Shown here piece by piece: positions 45,441-53,844 of a DNA stretch of 64,000 bases. The stretch spans positions 164,470 to 228,469 of the forward strand of contig CALNAK010000014.1 of assembly GCA_937874185.1 (NCBI GenBank). The letters run 5' to 3'. Under the pieces are notes generated by a model, which saw only the letters and a list, made by a program, of their open reading frames with translations, did no database searches and was not told where the DNA came from. Within the stretch, counting starts at the first letter, position 1. Each line of letters begins with the position of its first letter. A program made the translations under genes and the position numbers. This stretch comes from an uncultured Lactobacillus sp. Its GTDB lineage: Bacteria > Bacillota > Bacilli > Lactobacillales > Lactobacillaceae.

Positions 45441-46100
45441 TTACAAATCTTCTCTTTTAATATGTTTAACATCATCATCACTAGCTAAAAGTGCGTCTGT
45501 AACTAAATCCTTGAAATAAGATGTACCAACGACTCCGGTCATAGATTCTACCTTAGAATTGTTAATATCAATTTCTGACCAATCATTGAATTGACAATCA
45601 ACTAAACCATTACCGTTTGGAGTTCTGACCATTCCAGCCATGTCACTTGATTGACGAACGACAGCTTTTCCACCAAGTTCTTCTATCACACTAATTACTT
45701 GAGGTATCGCTAATTCCATCGCTTCAATTGATAATGGAACTTCTGCATTTAATTCTTTGGTAAAACGTTGTTCAGGTGCCATAATGATATATCGTTTAGC
45801 CAAATTAGCGTACAATTTTTCAAAAGTATGGATTCCACCATTACTCTTTAAGGCGTTCAAATTATGATCTAAACTATCACAACCGTCGAAAGCTAAATCA
45901 AACTGAGTTACTTGTTCCAAAGGTACTACTGGAATATTCAATTCTTGGCACAATTGACGTGTCATTTCTGATGGACTGGAAACTTTAATTGATGGATCAT
46001 TAATGGCTTTAATTAGGCGACCAACGGTTCTCCCACCACCAAAACTGATTGACATACCAGGTTTAATCATACTAATTGCTTTCTCGATTAATTTTTCCAT
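45441..46100 (-). CDS. rpiA: Ribose-5-phosphate isomerase A-like protein
   Basis: Protein of 219 residues of the RpiA fold. The usual motifs are altered: GGGRTV in place of GTGSTV (about 21-26), DGCDSLD in place of DGADE (72-78), and KSNGGIHTFEKL in place of KGGGAALLREK (85-95). The catalytic residues Asp72, Asp75, Lys85 and Glu94 are still in place, so activity is possible. A divergent paralogue acting on another sugar phosphate is an alternative. AAAGGAG before the ATG. Confidence 0.8.
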   Translation of the reverse strand: MEKLIEKAISMIKPGMSISFGGGRTVGRLIKAINDPSIKVSSPSEMTRQLCQELNIPVVPLEQVTQFDLAFDGCDSLDHNLNALKSNGGIHTFEKLYANLAKRYIIMAPEQRFTKELNAEVPLSIEAMELAIPQVISVIEELGGKAVVRQSSDMAGMVRTPNGNGLVDCQFNDWSEIDINNSKVESMTGVVGTSYFKDLVTDALLASDDDVKHIKREDL

Positions 46101-46162
46101 GTGTAACTCCTTTTATTATCAAAATAAGGCTATCTTTTAATTTATTTTACCAAATTTGGATA

Positions 46163-46187
46163 CAAAAAAAGACCACCAAAGTGGTCT
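46163..46187 (-). terminator. Terminator of the NlpC/P60 gene
   Basis: AGACCAC/GTGGTCT stem with loop CAAA, then T run on the minus strand. Confidence 0.85.
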
Positions 46188-46208
46188 TACGATTAATTTT
46201 AAATTTAA

Positions 46209-46931
46209 TTAGTTAACGGCTACAGCGAATGAAGGCATGAAGTAACCTGAGATTGTAGCAATTTTAACTGATTGACCAGGTTGTGGTGCAGCGATGTATT
46301 GGTTGTTACCTAAGTAGATACCTACATGGTAAGTTGAACCTTTGCTACCCCAGAATAATAGGTCTCCGGCTGATGCTTGTGAAACTGCCTTTTGTGTTCC
46401 GGCACTTTCTTGGGCTACTGTGTATGAACCAATGTTCTTACCAGTTGCTTCTTGGTATACGTATGATGTGAAACCTGAACAGTCGAAACCACTTGGTGTC
46501 TTACCACCCCATACATATGGTGTACCAATATATTGTTTAGCAGTACTTACAACGCTGTCAGCAGTTGATTCTGTTGTTTTAGCAGTATCTGCTTCTGAAG
46601 CTGATTCTGTAACTGGTGTTGAAACAACAACATCAACACTGTTTAACCATTCGTTAGTACCTACGTTGTACCAGATATTACCTGAATCGTCTTGAACAGC
46701 TTTACCGACTTTCCAGTTAGTATTTGAAGCAAGTGCACGACCAGTTCTCTTTGCAGAACCTGATGGATCACTGAACAATGCGGCATCATTCTTTGTACGA
46801 ATTACTGCGGGTGCATTTGATAATGTTGTAGCAGCCTTTGCAGTAGAAGCGTTTGATAGACCTAAACCTGTAACTGCCAATGCTGCAGCAGCTGTAAATG
46901 AAATTAGACTCTTTTTAACGTTAGTATTCAA
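46209..46931 (-). CDS. Secreted NlpC/P60 cell-wall hydrolase with SLAP/SH3-like domain
   Basis: Protein of 240 residues, probable TTG start after GGGGGAT. Signal peptide at 1-33 (ending ASTAKA). A small wall-binding domain at about 38-102 (AVIRTKNDAALFSDPSGSAK, WYNVGTNEWLNSVDV) resembles SLAP/SH3-like domains of lactobacilli. NlpC/P60 domain at about 125-240: catalytic Cys in FDCSGFTSYVY, His in TYHVGIYLG, and APQPGQSVK. It cleaves peptide stems of peptidoglycan, helping cell separation. Stands alone with its own terminator. Confidence 0.9.
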   Translation of the reverse strand: MNTNVKKSLISFTAAAALAVTGLGLSNASTAKAATTLSNAPAVIRTKNDAALFSDPSGSAKRTGRALASNTNWKVGKAVQDDSGNIWYNVGTNEWLNSVDVVVSTPVTESASEADTAKTTESTADSVVSTAKQYIGTPYVWGGKTPSGFDCSGFTSYVYQEATGKNIGSYTVAQESAGTQKAVSQASAGDLLFWGSKGSTYHVGIYLGNNQYIAAPQPGQSVKIATISGYFMPSFAVAVN

Positions 46932-47089
46932 AATTGAAATCCCCCGTAATGGTTTGTTTTTTTATTTTTAAAGTTTTTATTAATTATTAATTTCTTATCA
47001 CTCAACGACCACTATATTACTCTCTGAATATTGCAAAACTGTTACAGCAATTGTATAAGAATGTTACACTTTGTTATTCACAATATAGC

Positions 47090-47133
47090 AAAAGCCCCAA
47101 CCATTGATATAACAATAGTTAGGGCTTTCTTGT
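47090..47133 (-). terminator. Terminator of the guanylate-kinase-like gene
   Basis: AGCCCCAACCATTG pairs with CAATAGTTAGGGCT, loop of 6 and T-rich flank on minus; the plus flank CTTTCTT is also T-rich. Confidence 0.8.
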
Positions 47134-47144
47134 GAAATTGAATT

Positions 47145-47702
47145 TTAGTTGATTTTTTCTATCTTTAGTATATTGTTAACGTTTTCTTTAGTGATTTGTA
47201 TGTTTTTATTAGTAATTTTATAGCATTTTGACCGTAATTCTTCCGGAATATTCAAATCTCGGCGGAATTCATCACTGTTAATTCGGGCTTGTAAGCGACT
47301 ACTATCATCCCCACGTTTTGTAAGACGTTTTGTCACTGTATCGAGATCTACTTCTAAGAAAATTACGACAGCATCCTTACCATATTTCTTCTTATAGGAG
47401 ATAGCACCTGCAGTATCAACTACAATGCTTGCTGAATCATATTTCTTCCAAGTCTCATTAAGACTTTCCTCAGAAGACCCATACCAGTTGCCACTATATT
47501 CGACTTTTTCGAGATAATGATTCTTTAAAAAAGATTCTTTTGTCTCAAAATGATAGTCAACACCATTTTTTTCGCCATCACGTGGTAATCTAGTAGTATG
47601 AGTTATGACACTCGGTATATGATATGTGTCTTTCAAATATCTGCTAATTGTTGTCTTTCCCGTTCCACTCGCACCAGTGATAACAATGATTTTTTTATCC
47701 AT
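47145..47702 (-). CDS. Guanylate kinase-like P-loop protein
   Basis: Protein of 185 residues. P-loop GASGTGKTT at about 10-18; GMP-binding signature THTTRLPRDGEKNGVDYHF (about 35-53); YSGNWYGSS near 69 corresponds to the YGT region; LTKRGDD lid with arginines. It is likely a second, accessory guanylate kinase since the housekeeping Gmk usually sits with rpoZ, but the chromosome context is not visible. GGGG ribosome site. Confidence 0.75.
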   Translation of the reverse strand: MDKKIIVITGASGTGKTTISRYLKDTYHIPSVITHTTRLPRDGEKNGVDYHFETKESFLKNHYLEKVEYSGNWYGSSEESLNETWKKYDSASIVVDTAGAISYKKKYGKDAVVIFLEVDLDTVTKRLTKRGDDSSRLQARINSDEFRRDLNIPEELRSKCYKITNKNIQITKENVNNILKIEKIN

Positions 47703-47785
47703 TCTGAACCCCTATATTTGAAATATTTCTTCTACTATATTATTATACTAGTCTGTTAAGTAATTAATCCGAGGAGATTATACAT

Positions 47786-47992
47786 ATGAAAATTGAAGAC
47801 TTGAAAGTTGGCACTGTTTACAATTGCTCCGTCGAAGAAGATATGGATTACCCATTTGAAGGTAAAGTTGAAAAAGTTTATGAGCACTCAGCTTTGATGG
47901 AAATCGTTAAGAACGATCCTAAAGATAATGCTAATAAAACAGAATTAAACAACAAGATTGTTGTAAGTATCAAGAAAATCAAAAAAGCTTAG
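47786..47992 (+). CDS. Small conserved protein, DUF2187-like
   Basis: Protein of 68 residues starting MKIEDLKVGTVYNCSVEEDMDYPFEGKV, with beta-strand pattern and a basic tail (SIKKIKKA). It resembles the DUF2187/YkvS type of short proteins in Bacilli; the match is by pattern only. GAGGAG precedes the ATG by 9 bases. Terminator after the stop. Function unknown. Confidence 0.6.
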   Translation: MKIEDLKVGTVYNCSVEEDMDYPFEGKVEKVYEHSALMEIVKNDPKDNANKTELNNKIVVSIKKIKKA

Positions 47993-48006
47993 TTAGTTTT
48001 ATATAA

Positions 48007-48040
48007 GGCAAGATTCTCACATTGGGAATCTTGTCTTTTT
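48007..48040 (+). terminator. Terminator of the DUF2187-like gene
   Basis: GGCAAGATTC pairs with GAATCTTGTC, loop of 9, then TTTTTT. Confidence 0.88.
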
Positions 48041-48116
48041 TGATACTCATAAATATCATCGTCAAAGTGTATCACGTAATTTTTTTTCAAGATACCGTAA
48101 ACTATCGTTTAATTTA

Positions 48117-48155
48117 AAACACCTCCAACTCGTTAGAATTGGGGGTGTTTTGTAG
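48117..48155 (-). terminator. Terminator at the end of the element following the gene at 48339
   Basis: AACACCTCCAACTC pairs with GAATTGGGGGTGTT (one T-G and one mismatch) with A/T tracts. In minus orientation it closes the 3' region that contains family B copy 4. Confidence 0.75.
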
Positions 48156-48169
48156 TTCTTATATTTAAA

Positions 48170-48338
48170 TGAGCTACACAAGGGTAACTCTTTGTTTCGT
48201 TCTCTAATTGAAATGAGCTACACAGGGGCAACCCATTCCGGTTAGCCTGAATTCACAAATCATGCACAAAAACCGTGCATAATTCATGAATCCCTGCTAA
48301 TCCTCGTGGGCTGTACGCCCCTGCTCCGCTCTCTGGTA
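48170..48338 (-). repeat. Family B structured 3'-end element, copy 4, with an extra half-copy
   Basis: On minus, GAGAGCGGAGCAGGGGCG begins 4 bases after the stop of the gene at 48339. GAGGATTAGC, a central hairpin ATTATGCACGG/CCGTGCATAAT-like, GCTAACCGG, then GCCCCTGTGTAGCTCATTT pairs back with AGCAGGGGC. Further down (48170-48207) the words GTAACTC and TGTGTAGCTCATTT recur, a partial second copy. Confidence 0.65.
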
Positions 48339-48965
48339 TTATTTAGAAACGTTAATAAATGAACGTGCGGGAACCCTCAAGACACGATATTCCATTGCGT
48401 AACGATTTGCCTTTAATCCCAATCCATTTATGAAATTATTCTTATACTTTGCTTGGACTGTAATTACGTAAGCATATTGATACTTAGAATCGAACTTCTT
48501 AATTTTTTTCATTGGCCAATTTAAATGTAGACCAGAAACTGTAAATGGTAATGTCGAATCTGAAATTGTAGCATTCTGACTAGATACAGTGTATTTTGAA
48601 TTCTCCAACCAATATTGATAAACATCAGTGGCTGAATTAGATTCTTTTTTATTTATTTTAACGTAATACCCTTGACCGTCATTTGTCGTTTGAACGATCA
48701 TCGGATTATATTTGTAAGTAACAGCGATATCATTTTTATTTGTTAAATCAACTTTTGTAAATAAACTAGTGTACAACAGACCACTAACTGCCAAGATAAC
48801 CACAATAATTTCCAATAAATCAGTCAAAATGGTTGTCCATGTTATTTTACTTTTTCTCTCAACGAGAATTTTTAAATGTCGATTTCTAATATTAAATACA
48901 ACAAAGACCAATAATGCAATTACAACAAGCCATGCAATAATTCCCACAAAATTCCAAGAATTCAT
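48339..48965 (-). CDS. Membrane-anchored protein of unknown function
   Basis: Protein of 208 residues. Two N-terminal helices (about 5-25 and 45-66), then an extracellular beta-rich domain (KVDLTNKNDIAVTYKYNPMIVQTTNDGQG; WLENSKYTVSS; LHLNWPMKKI). It resembles an uncharacterised lactobacillar family annotated after LVIS_2131; I am not certain of the match. GGGAG ribosome site. Its stop is followed at once by a family B element. Confidence 0.6.
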   Translation of the reverse strand: MNSWNFVGIIAWLVVIALLVFVVFNIRNRHLKILVERKSKITWTTILTDLLEIIVVILAVSGLLYTSLFTKVDLTNKNDIAVTYKYNPMIVQTTNDGQGYYVKINKKESNSATDVYQYWLENSKYTVSSQNATISDSTLPFTVSGLHLNWPMKKIKKFDSKYQYAYVITVQAKYKNNFINGLGLKANRYAMEYRVLRVPARSFINVSK

Positions 48966-49143
48966 AGTTTTCTCCCAACTAAAATTAATTGTTTAAAATA
49001 CCCTTTTAATTTTACCTAATAACTCTATAATAGTCATTACGCTAATTTTACCACGAATCAAAAAATTATTTGAAATTGTGATGCATTACGATATAAAATA
49101 TTGGGGTACATACGTTTGTCTTGTGATTTACCGATATTCATAA

Positions 49144-49192
49144 CCACGCTATATCGTGTGCATATCACTATAACGAACACTATATATTGTGT
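49144..49192 (+). promoter_or_regulatory. Pair of NrdR boxes upstream of nrdH
   Basis: CCACGCTATATCGTGT (49144-49159) and ACACTATATATTGTGT (49177-49192), start to start 33 bases, about three helical turns. The second matches the NrdR consensus ACACWATATATWGTGT exactly. NrdR with dATP represses ribonucleotide reductase genes. Confidence 0.88.
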
Positions 49193-49249
49193 TTTGCCTT
49201 TCAAATGATTATACTAATTTGGAATAGCAATTGAGAGGAAGTATTTACT

Positions 49250-49480
49250 ATGAACAACGTAATCGTATATAGCAAGAATAACTGCATGCAATGCAAAATG
49301 ACAAAGAGATATCTTCAAGAACATCACGTTCAATTTGAGGAAAGAAATATTAATTTGGACCCACAATATCTTGATACCTTAAAACAACAAGGTTTCCAAA
49401 GTGTGCCTGTTGTAATGAACTCAGCTATGGATCCAATTGTTGGATTCCGTCCAGATAGTTTAAGAGAGCTAGTGGGTTAA
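49250..49480 (+). CDS. nrdH: Glutaredoxin-like NrdH redoxin
   Basis: Protein of 76 residues with redox motif CMQC (Cys12, Cys15) and the NrdH C-terminal FRPDSLREL. Supplies electrons to the class Ib ribonucleotide reductase encoded downstream. GAGAGGAAG precedes the ATG. First gene of nrdHIEF. Confidence 0.92.
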   Translation: MNNVIVYSKNNCMQCKMTKRYLQEHHVQFEERNINLDPQYLDTLKQQGFQSVPVVMNSAMDPIVGFRPDSLRELVG

Positions 49481-49482
49481 TT

Positions 49483-49857
49483 ATGAAAGAAATAGCTTAT
49501 TATTCAATTACTGGTCAAACAAAGCGTTTTGTTAATAAGCTCGGAATAGATGGATATGAAATAACCGATGCCGATCCGTTTTACAAAATGGGTCGGTCAT
49601 TTATTCTAATTGTGCCAGCTTATGACGACGATATGATGGACCCTGTTATTGATTTTCTCCAATATGAAGATAATGCCAAGAACTGTGTTGGTGTTGCTGG
49701 TGGCGGAAATCGTAACTTTAATACTTTATATAACCATACGGCCAAAGATATTGCTAAGGGATTGGAAGTTCCTGTAGTATTTGAATTTGAGTTCAACGGA
49801 ACTCACAAAGATGTCGAAAACTTTAAGAAAGTAGTGAATGAAATTGGGATTAAATAA
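49483..49857 (+). CDS. nrdI: NrdI flavodoxin-like protein
   Basis: Protein of 124 residues with flavodoxin-like YYSITGQTKRFVNKL and VAGGGNRNFNTLYNHTAKDIAKGLEVPVVFEFEF. NrdI supplies oxidant for assembling the dimanganese-tyrosyl cofactor of NrdF. Starts 2 bases after nrdH; its 3' end overlaps nrdE by 20 bases. Confidence 0.9.
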   Translation: MKEIAYYSITGQTKRFVNKLGIDGYEITDADPFYKMGRSFILIVPAYDDDMMDPVIDFLQYEDNAKNCVGVAGGGNRNFNTLYNHTAKDIAKGLEVPVVFEFEFNGTHKDVENFKKVVNEIGIK

Positions 49858-52015
49858 CCTAGATGCATCCAAAATTAGTTATTTTAAATTAAATAACGAA
49901 ATCAACATTCCTGTAGATGGCAAGATTCCTTTGAACAAAGACAAGGAAGCCGTCCAAGCTTTTTTCTCTGAGAACGTCGAACCAAACACTAAGAAATTTG
50001 ATTCCTTCAAAGATCACATTGACTACCTAATTCAAAACAACTTCATTGAAAAATCAGTCATCGATGAATATCCACATGAATTTATTGAGGGTCTTTATCA
50101 ATATTTACTTGATCAAAATTTCCAATTCCAATCATTTATGGCTGCCTACAAATTCTACAACCAGTATGCCTTAAAGACTAATGATGGCGACCTTTATCTT
50201 GAAACATACGAAATGAGAATCCTTTTTAATGCTCTTTTATACGCTAATGGCGATCAAAAATTAGCTAAGAGTCTAGCAACTGAAATGATTGCTCAACGTT
50301 ACCAACCCGCTACACCATCGTTCTTAAACGCTGGTCGTAAACGTCGTGGTGAATATGTTTCCTGTTTCCTACTCCAAGTAACTGACGATATGAATAGTAT
50401 CGGTAGAACTATTAATAGTGCCTTACAACTATCAAGAATCGGTGGTGGTGTTGGGATCACTCTATCTAATTTGCGTGAATCCGGTTCACCTATTAAAGGT
50501 GTCGACAATTCATCATCAGGTGTTTTACCCGTTATGAAATTACTTGAGGATAGTTTTAGTTATAGTAACCAACTTGGCCAAAGGCAAGGTGCTGGTGCCG
50601 TTTATTTGAACGTCTTCCATCCTGATATCATTGACTTCTTATCCGCAAAAAAAGAAAACGCTGATGAAAAAATCCGTGTTAAGACTTTATCATTAGGCGT
50701 TATTGTTCCCGATAAATATTACGAATTAGTTCGTAACAACGAACCTATGTATTTGTTCAGCCCTTATTCAGTTGAAAAGGTTTATGGCAAACCTTTCTCA
50801 TATATTGATATCACTAAAGAATATGACAATATGGTCAAAGATGACCGTATCAAGAAATATAAAATTGATGCTCGTGAACTTGAAGATGAAATCAGTAAAT
50901 TGCAACAGGAATCTGGTTATCCATATGTTCTAAATATCGACACAGTTAACCGTGACAACCCAATTGATGGCAAGATCATCATGAGTAATTTATGTACTGA
51001 GATTCAACAAGTTCAAGTTCCTTCGGAATTAAACGATGCTCAAGAATACGTTAAATTAGGAACTGACGTTAGTTGTAACCTAGGTTCAACTAATATTTTG
51101 AATATGATGCAAAGTCCTGACTTTGGTAAATCAGTTCGTGCTATGACACGTGCTTTATCATTTGTTAGTGATGCTTCAAATATCACTTCCGTTCCACCAG
51201 TCGCAAATGGTAACAAATTAAGCCATTCAATCGGACTTGGTGCAATGGGACTACATACCTATTTAGCCTGCCACCAACTCGAATATGGCTCCCCTGAAGC
51301 CATCGAATTCATTAACGTCTATTTCATGCTACTTAACTATTGGACTTTAGTTGAAAGTAACGAAATTGCTAAAGAACGTAAAGAAACATTCTATAACTTT
51401 GATAAATCTAAATACGCTGACGGAACTTATTTCGACAAGTATGTCCAAACTAGTTTTGCTCCAAAGTCAGCTTTGGTTAAAGAACTATTCAAGGGTATTG
51501 ATATCCCTGAACAAGCTCAATGGGAAGAATTGAAACAAAATGTTATGCGTGATGGTCTTTATAACGCCTACCGTATGGCTGTTGCTCCTACTGGTTCAAT
51601 TTCTTATATCAACAACACAAGTGCCAGCTTGCAACCTGTTACTCGTTTGGTTGAAGAAAGACAAGAAAAGAAAAACGGTAAGTTGTATTTCCCAGCTCCA
51701 TTTTTGAGTAACGATACTATCAAGTATTACAAGTCAGCTTATGACACTGATATGCGAAAAGTCATCGATACTTACGCTGCTGCTCAAGAACATATTGATC
51801 AAGGTATGAGTTTGACATTGTTCATGCGCTCAGAAATTCCTAATGGACTTTACGAATGGAAAGCTGCTGACGATACAAAACAAACAACTCGTGATCTAAG
51901 TATTTTGCGTAATTATGCTTACTATAAGGGCATCAAATCACTTTACTATGTTAGAACCTTTACTGAGAACAATGATGAAATCGGAAGTAACGAGTGTGAA
52001 AGCTGCTCAATCTAG
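49838..52015 (+). CDS. nrdE: Class Ib ribonucleotide reductase large subunit NrdE
   Basis: Protein of 725 residues. Catalytic features: ATPSFLNAGRKRRGEYVSCFLLQ, GGVGITLSNLRESGSPIKG, NIDTVNRDNP, SNLCTEIQQ, CNLGSTNI and the C-terminal redox pair in ECESCSI. Lacks the N-terminal ATP cone of class Ia, as expected for Ib. Reduces ribonucleoside diphosphates. The ATG lies inside the end of nrdI (ATGAAATTGGG), so translation is coupled. Confidence 0.93.
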   Translation: MKLGLNNLDASKISYFKLNNEINIPVDGKIPLNKDKEAVQAFFSENVEPNTKKFDSFKDHIDYLIQNNFIEKSVIDEYPHEFIEGLYQYLLDQNFQFQSFMAAYKFYNQYALKTNDGDLYLETYEMRILFNALLYANGDQKLAKSLATEMIAQRYQPATPSFLNAGRKRRGEYVSCFLLQVTDDMNSIGRTINSALQLSRIGGGVGITLSNLRESGSPIKGVDNSSSGVLPVMKLLEDSFSYSNQLGQRQGAGAVYLNVFHPDIIDFLSAKKENADEKIRVKTLSLGVIVPDKYYELVRNNEPMYLFSPYSVEKVYGKPFSYIDITKEYDNMVKDDRIKKYKIDARELEDEISKLQQESGYPYVLNIDTVNRDNPIDGKIIMSNLCTEIQQVQVPSELNDAQEYVKLGTDVSCNLGSTNILNMMQSPDFGKSVRAMTRALSFVSDASNITSVPPVANGNKLSHSIGLGAMGLHTYLACHQLEYGSPEAIEFINVYFMLLNYWTLVESNEIAKERKETFYNFDKSKYADGTYFDKYVQTSFAPKSALVKELFKGIDIPEQAQWEELKQNVMRDGLYNAYRMAVAPTGSISYINNTSASLQPVTRLVEERQEKKNGKLYFPAPFLSNDTIKYYKSAYDTDMRKVIDTYAAAQEHIDQGMSLTLFMRSEIPNGLYEWKAADDTKQTTRDLSILRNYAYYKGIKSLYYVRTFTENNDEIGSNECESCSI

Positions 52016-52030
52016 GAGGAAATTTTTATA

Positions 52031-53056
52031 ATGGTTGATACATATTACAAATCAATGAATTGGAATAAGCTAGAGGACCAAATCGACAAGGAAACTTGGG
52101 AAAAATTAACTTCTCAATTTTGGCTTGATACACGTATTCCACTATCAAACGATATGGATGATTGGCGTACTTTGAACGAAGCTGAACATACCGTTGTAGG
52201 ACATGTCTTCGGTGGTTTAACACTGCTTGATACATTACAATCACAAGATGGTATCCAGGCAATGTTGAAGGATACACGTACTCAAGCAGAAACAGCTGTT
52301 TTCAATAACATTGAATTCATGGAATCTGTTCATGCCAAAAGTTATTCTTCTATTTTTAGTACTTTGAATACTGCTGAAGAAATTGAGGAGATCTTTGATT
52401 GGACTGATCATAACGAATACCTTCAAAAGAAGGCTAAGTTCATCAATGACATTTATCAAAACGGCGAACCACTTCAAAAGAAAGTCGCTAGTGTCTTCCT
52501 TGAAAGTTTCCTATTCTACTCAGGTTTCTACACACCACTTTATTACTTAGGTAATAACAAACTCGCTAATGTCGCTGAAATCATCAAGTTGATTATCCGT
52601 GATGAATCAGTTCATGGTACTTACATTGGTTATAAATTCCAATTAGGTTTCAATGAATTAAGTGACGATAAAAAGTCTGAAATGAAAGATTGGATGTACG
52701 ACTTACTTTATACTTTGTATGATAATGAAGAAAAATATACTAAAGAGTTGTACAAAGAAGTTGGCTGGGTCGATGAAGTGTTAGTGTTCCTTCGTTATAA
52801 CGCTAACAAAGCCTTGATGAACCTTGGTCAAGAGCCTCTATTCCCTGATGGTAATGCCGAAGATGTTAACCCCATCGTTATGAACGGTATTTCTACCGGA
52901 ACAAGTAATCATGACTTCTTCTCACAAGTTGGTAATGGTTATTTGATGGGTAAAGTTGAAGCCATGCAAGATTCTGATTATGATATTGGCCGTACTGGTG
53001 ATAATAAAACACCAGATGCTGATTCATTATTTGGTAAAGTTAGAAAACTTAAATAA
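52031..53056 (+). CDS. nrdF: Class Ib ribonucleotide reductase small subunit NrdF
   Basis: Protein of 341 residues. Metal ligands in EAEHTVVGHVFGGL (Glu, His), NIEFMESVHAKSYSSIF, and IRDESVHGTYIG. Houses the dimanganese-tyrosyl radical with help from NrdI. AGGAGG precedes the ATG by 9 bases. It is the last gene of the operon; the hairpin in family B copy 5 downstream works as its terminator. Confidence 0.93.
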   Translation: MVDTYYKSMNWNKLEDQIDKETWEKLTSQFWLDTRIPLSNDMDDWRTLNEAEHTVVGHVFGGLTLLDTLQSQDGIQAMLKDTRTQAETAVFNNIEFMESVHAKSYSSIFSTLNTAEEIEEIFDWTDHNEYLQKKAKFINDIYQNGEPLQKKVASVFLESFLFYSGFYTPLYYLGNNKLANVAEIIKLIIRDESVHGTYIGYKFQLGFNELSDDKKSEMKDWMYDLLYTLYDNEEKYTKELYKEVGWVDEVLVFLRYNANKALMNLGQEPLFPDGNAEDVNPIVMNGISTGTSNHDFFSQVGNGYLMGKVEAMQDSDYDIGRTGDNKTPDADSLFGKVRKLK

Positions 53057-53096
53057 TTATAAGTTTGAGATAAAACTATCCTTTTACTCAAGCTTG

Positions 53097-53225
53097 CAGT
53101 TTAAACGCGGAATAAAATACAACTTCACTCCGCTTAATCCAAAAAGGGCGATAACTCAAAATCGAGTTATATCGCCCTTTTTACATTAATGCTCGGAAGC
53201 TGAACGTATTTTATTCCGCTCTCTT
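53097..53225 (-). repeat. Family B structured element, copy 5, with internal terminator
   Basis: Perfect 14-bp arms GCGGAATAAAATAC (53107-53120) and GTATTTTATTCCGC (53206-53219) enclose a central bidirectional terminator AAAAAGGGCGATAACTC against GAGTTATATCGCCCTTTTT (53141-53182). On minus it reads TAA then GAGAGCGGAATAAAATACG, GAGCATTAATG..., so it starts at the stop codon of the MarR gene and also ends nrdF. Confidence 0.7.
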
Positions 53226-53664
53226 ATTTTGTTATATTGCTAAATAGTTTCTTAGATAAGTCTTCAAGAGCGTTCCATTCTTCTTTATTGAAACCACTCT
53301 TTTCAACCAATATCTCTGGAAGATCATTTACTTCTTCTCTCTTCTTTGTTCCCTCTTCAGTTAAATGAACATTTACAACTCTTTCATCTTGTTTACTGCG
53401 CTGACGAACGACTAAATCCTCATTTTCTAATCGTTTCAAAAGAGGTGTCAAAGTTCCTGAGTCGAGTGACAATAAATCTCCTAATTTCTTAACTGATAGT
53501 TCTTTATATTCATATAAAGAAACTAAAACTAAGTATTGGGGATATGTTAGTCCACTCTTACTCAAACCGCTGTGATATAACTTTTGAATTGCACGAGATG
53601 TAGCATATAGAGAAAAGCATAAGTGATCATCTAGGGGAATTGGTTGGCTGAAATGTTCTGCCAT
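53224..53664 (-). CDS. MarR/OhrR-type peroxide-sensing repressor
   Basis: Regulator of 146 residues. N-terminal LCFSLYATSRAIQKLY contains the reactive Cys16 expected for one-Cys OhrR proteins; winged HTH LTYPQYLVLVSLYEYKELSVKKLGDLL, SLDSGTLTPLLKRLENEDLV, and DERVVNVHLTEEG. OhrR senses organic hydroperoxides and usually represses ohr. Here the divergent gene is an esterase. ATG 53664 fits AAGGAGGG. OhrR-like palindromes lie in the shared promoter region. Confidence 0.85.
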   Translation of the reverse strand: MAEHFSQPIPLDDHLCFSLYATSRAIQKLYHSGLSKSGLTYPQYLVLVSLYEYKELSVKKLGDLLSLDSGTLTPLLKRLENEDLVVRQRSKQDERVVNVHLTEEGTKKREEVNDLPEILVEKSGFNKEEWNALEDLSKKLFSNITK

Positions 53665-53749
53665 CAAAATCCCTCCTTTATAATCATATTTATATTTATG
53701 CTTATATTCTATACGTTATCAGTCCAATTGTAAATAATTTAATTTTACG

Positions 53750-53829
53750 CAATTTAATTGTTGACATATCGTACGACTAATTATATATTTAATGAGCCTT
53801 CTAAAAAGGTTGTGTACAATTAAATTGCA
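53750..53829 (+). promoter_or_regulatory. Esterase promoter with OhrR-type operators
   Basis: Promoter TTGACA (53761-53766), 17 bases, TATATT (53784-53789). CAATTTAATTG (53750-53760) lies directly upstream of the -35 and TACAATTAAATTGCA (53815-53829) downstream of the -10; both match the TACAATT/AATTGTA repeats bound by OhrR in Bacillus. Confidence 0.72.
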
Positions 53830-53844
53830 AAAGAGGATATTACT

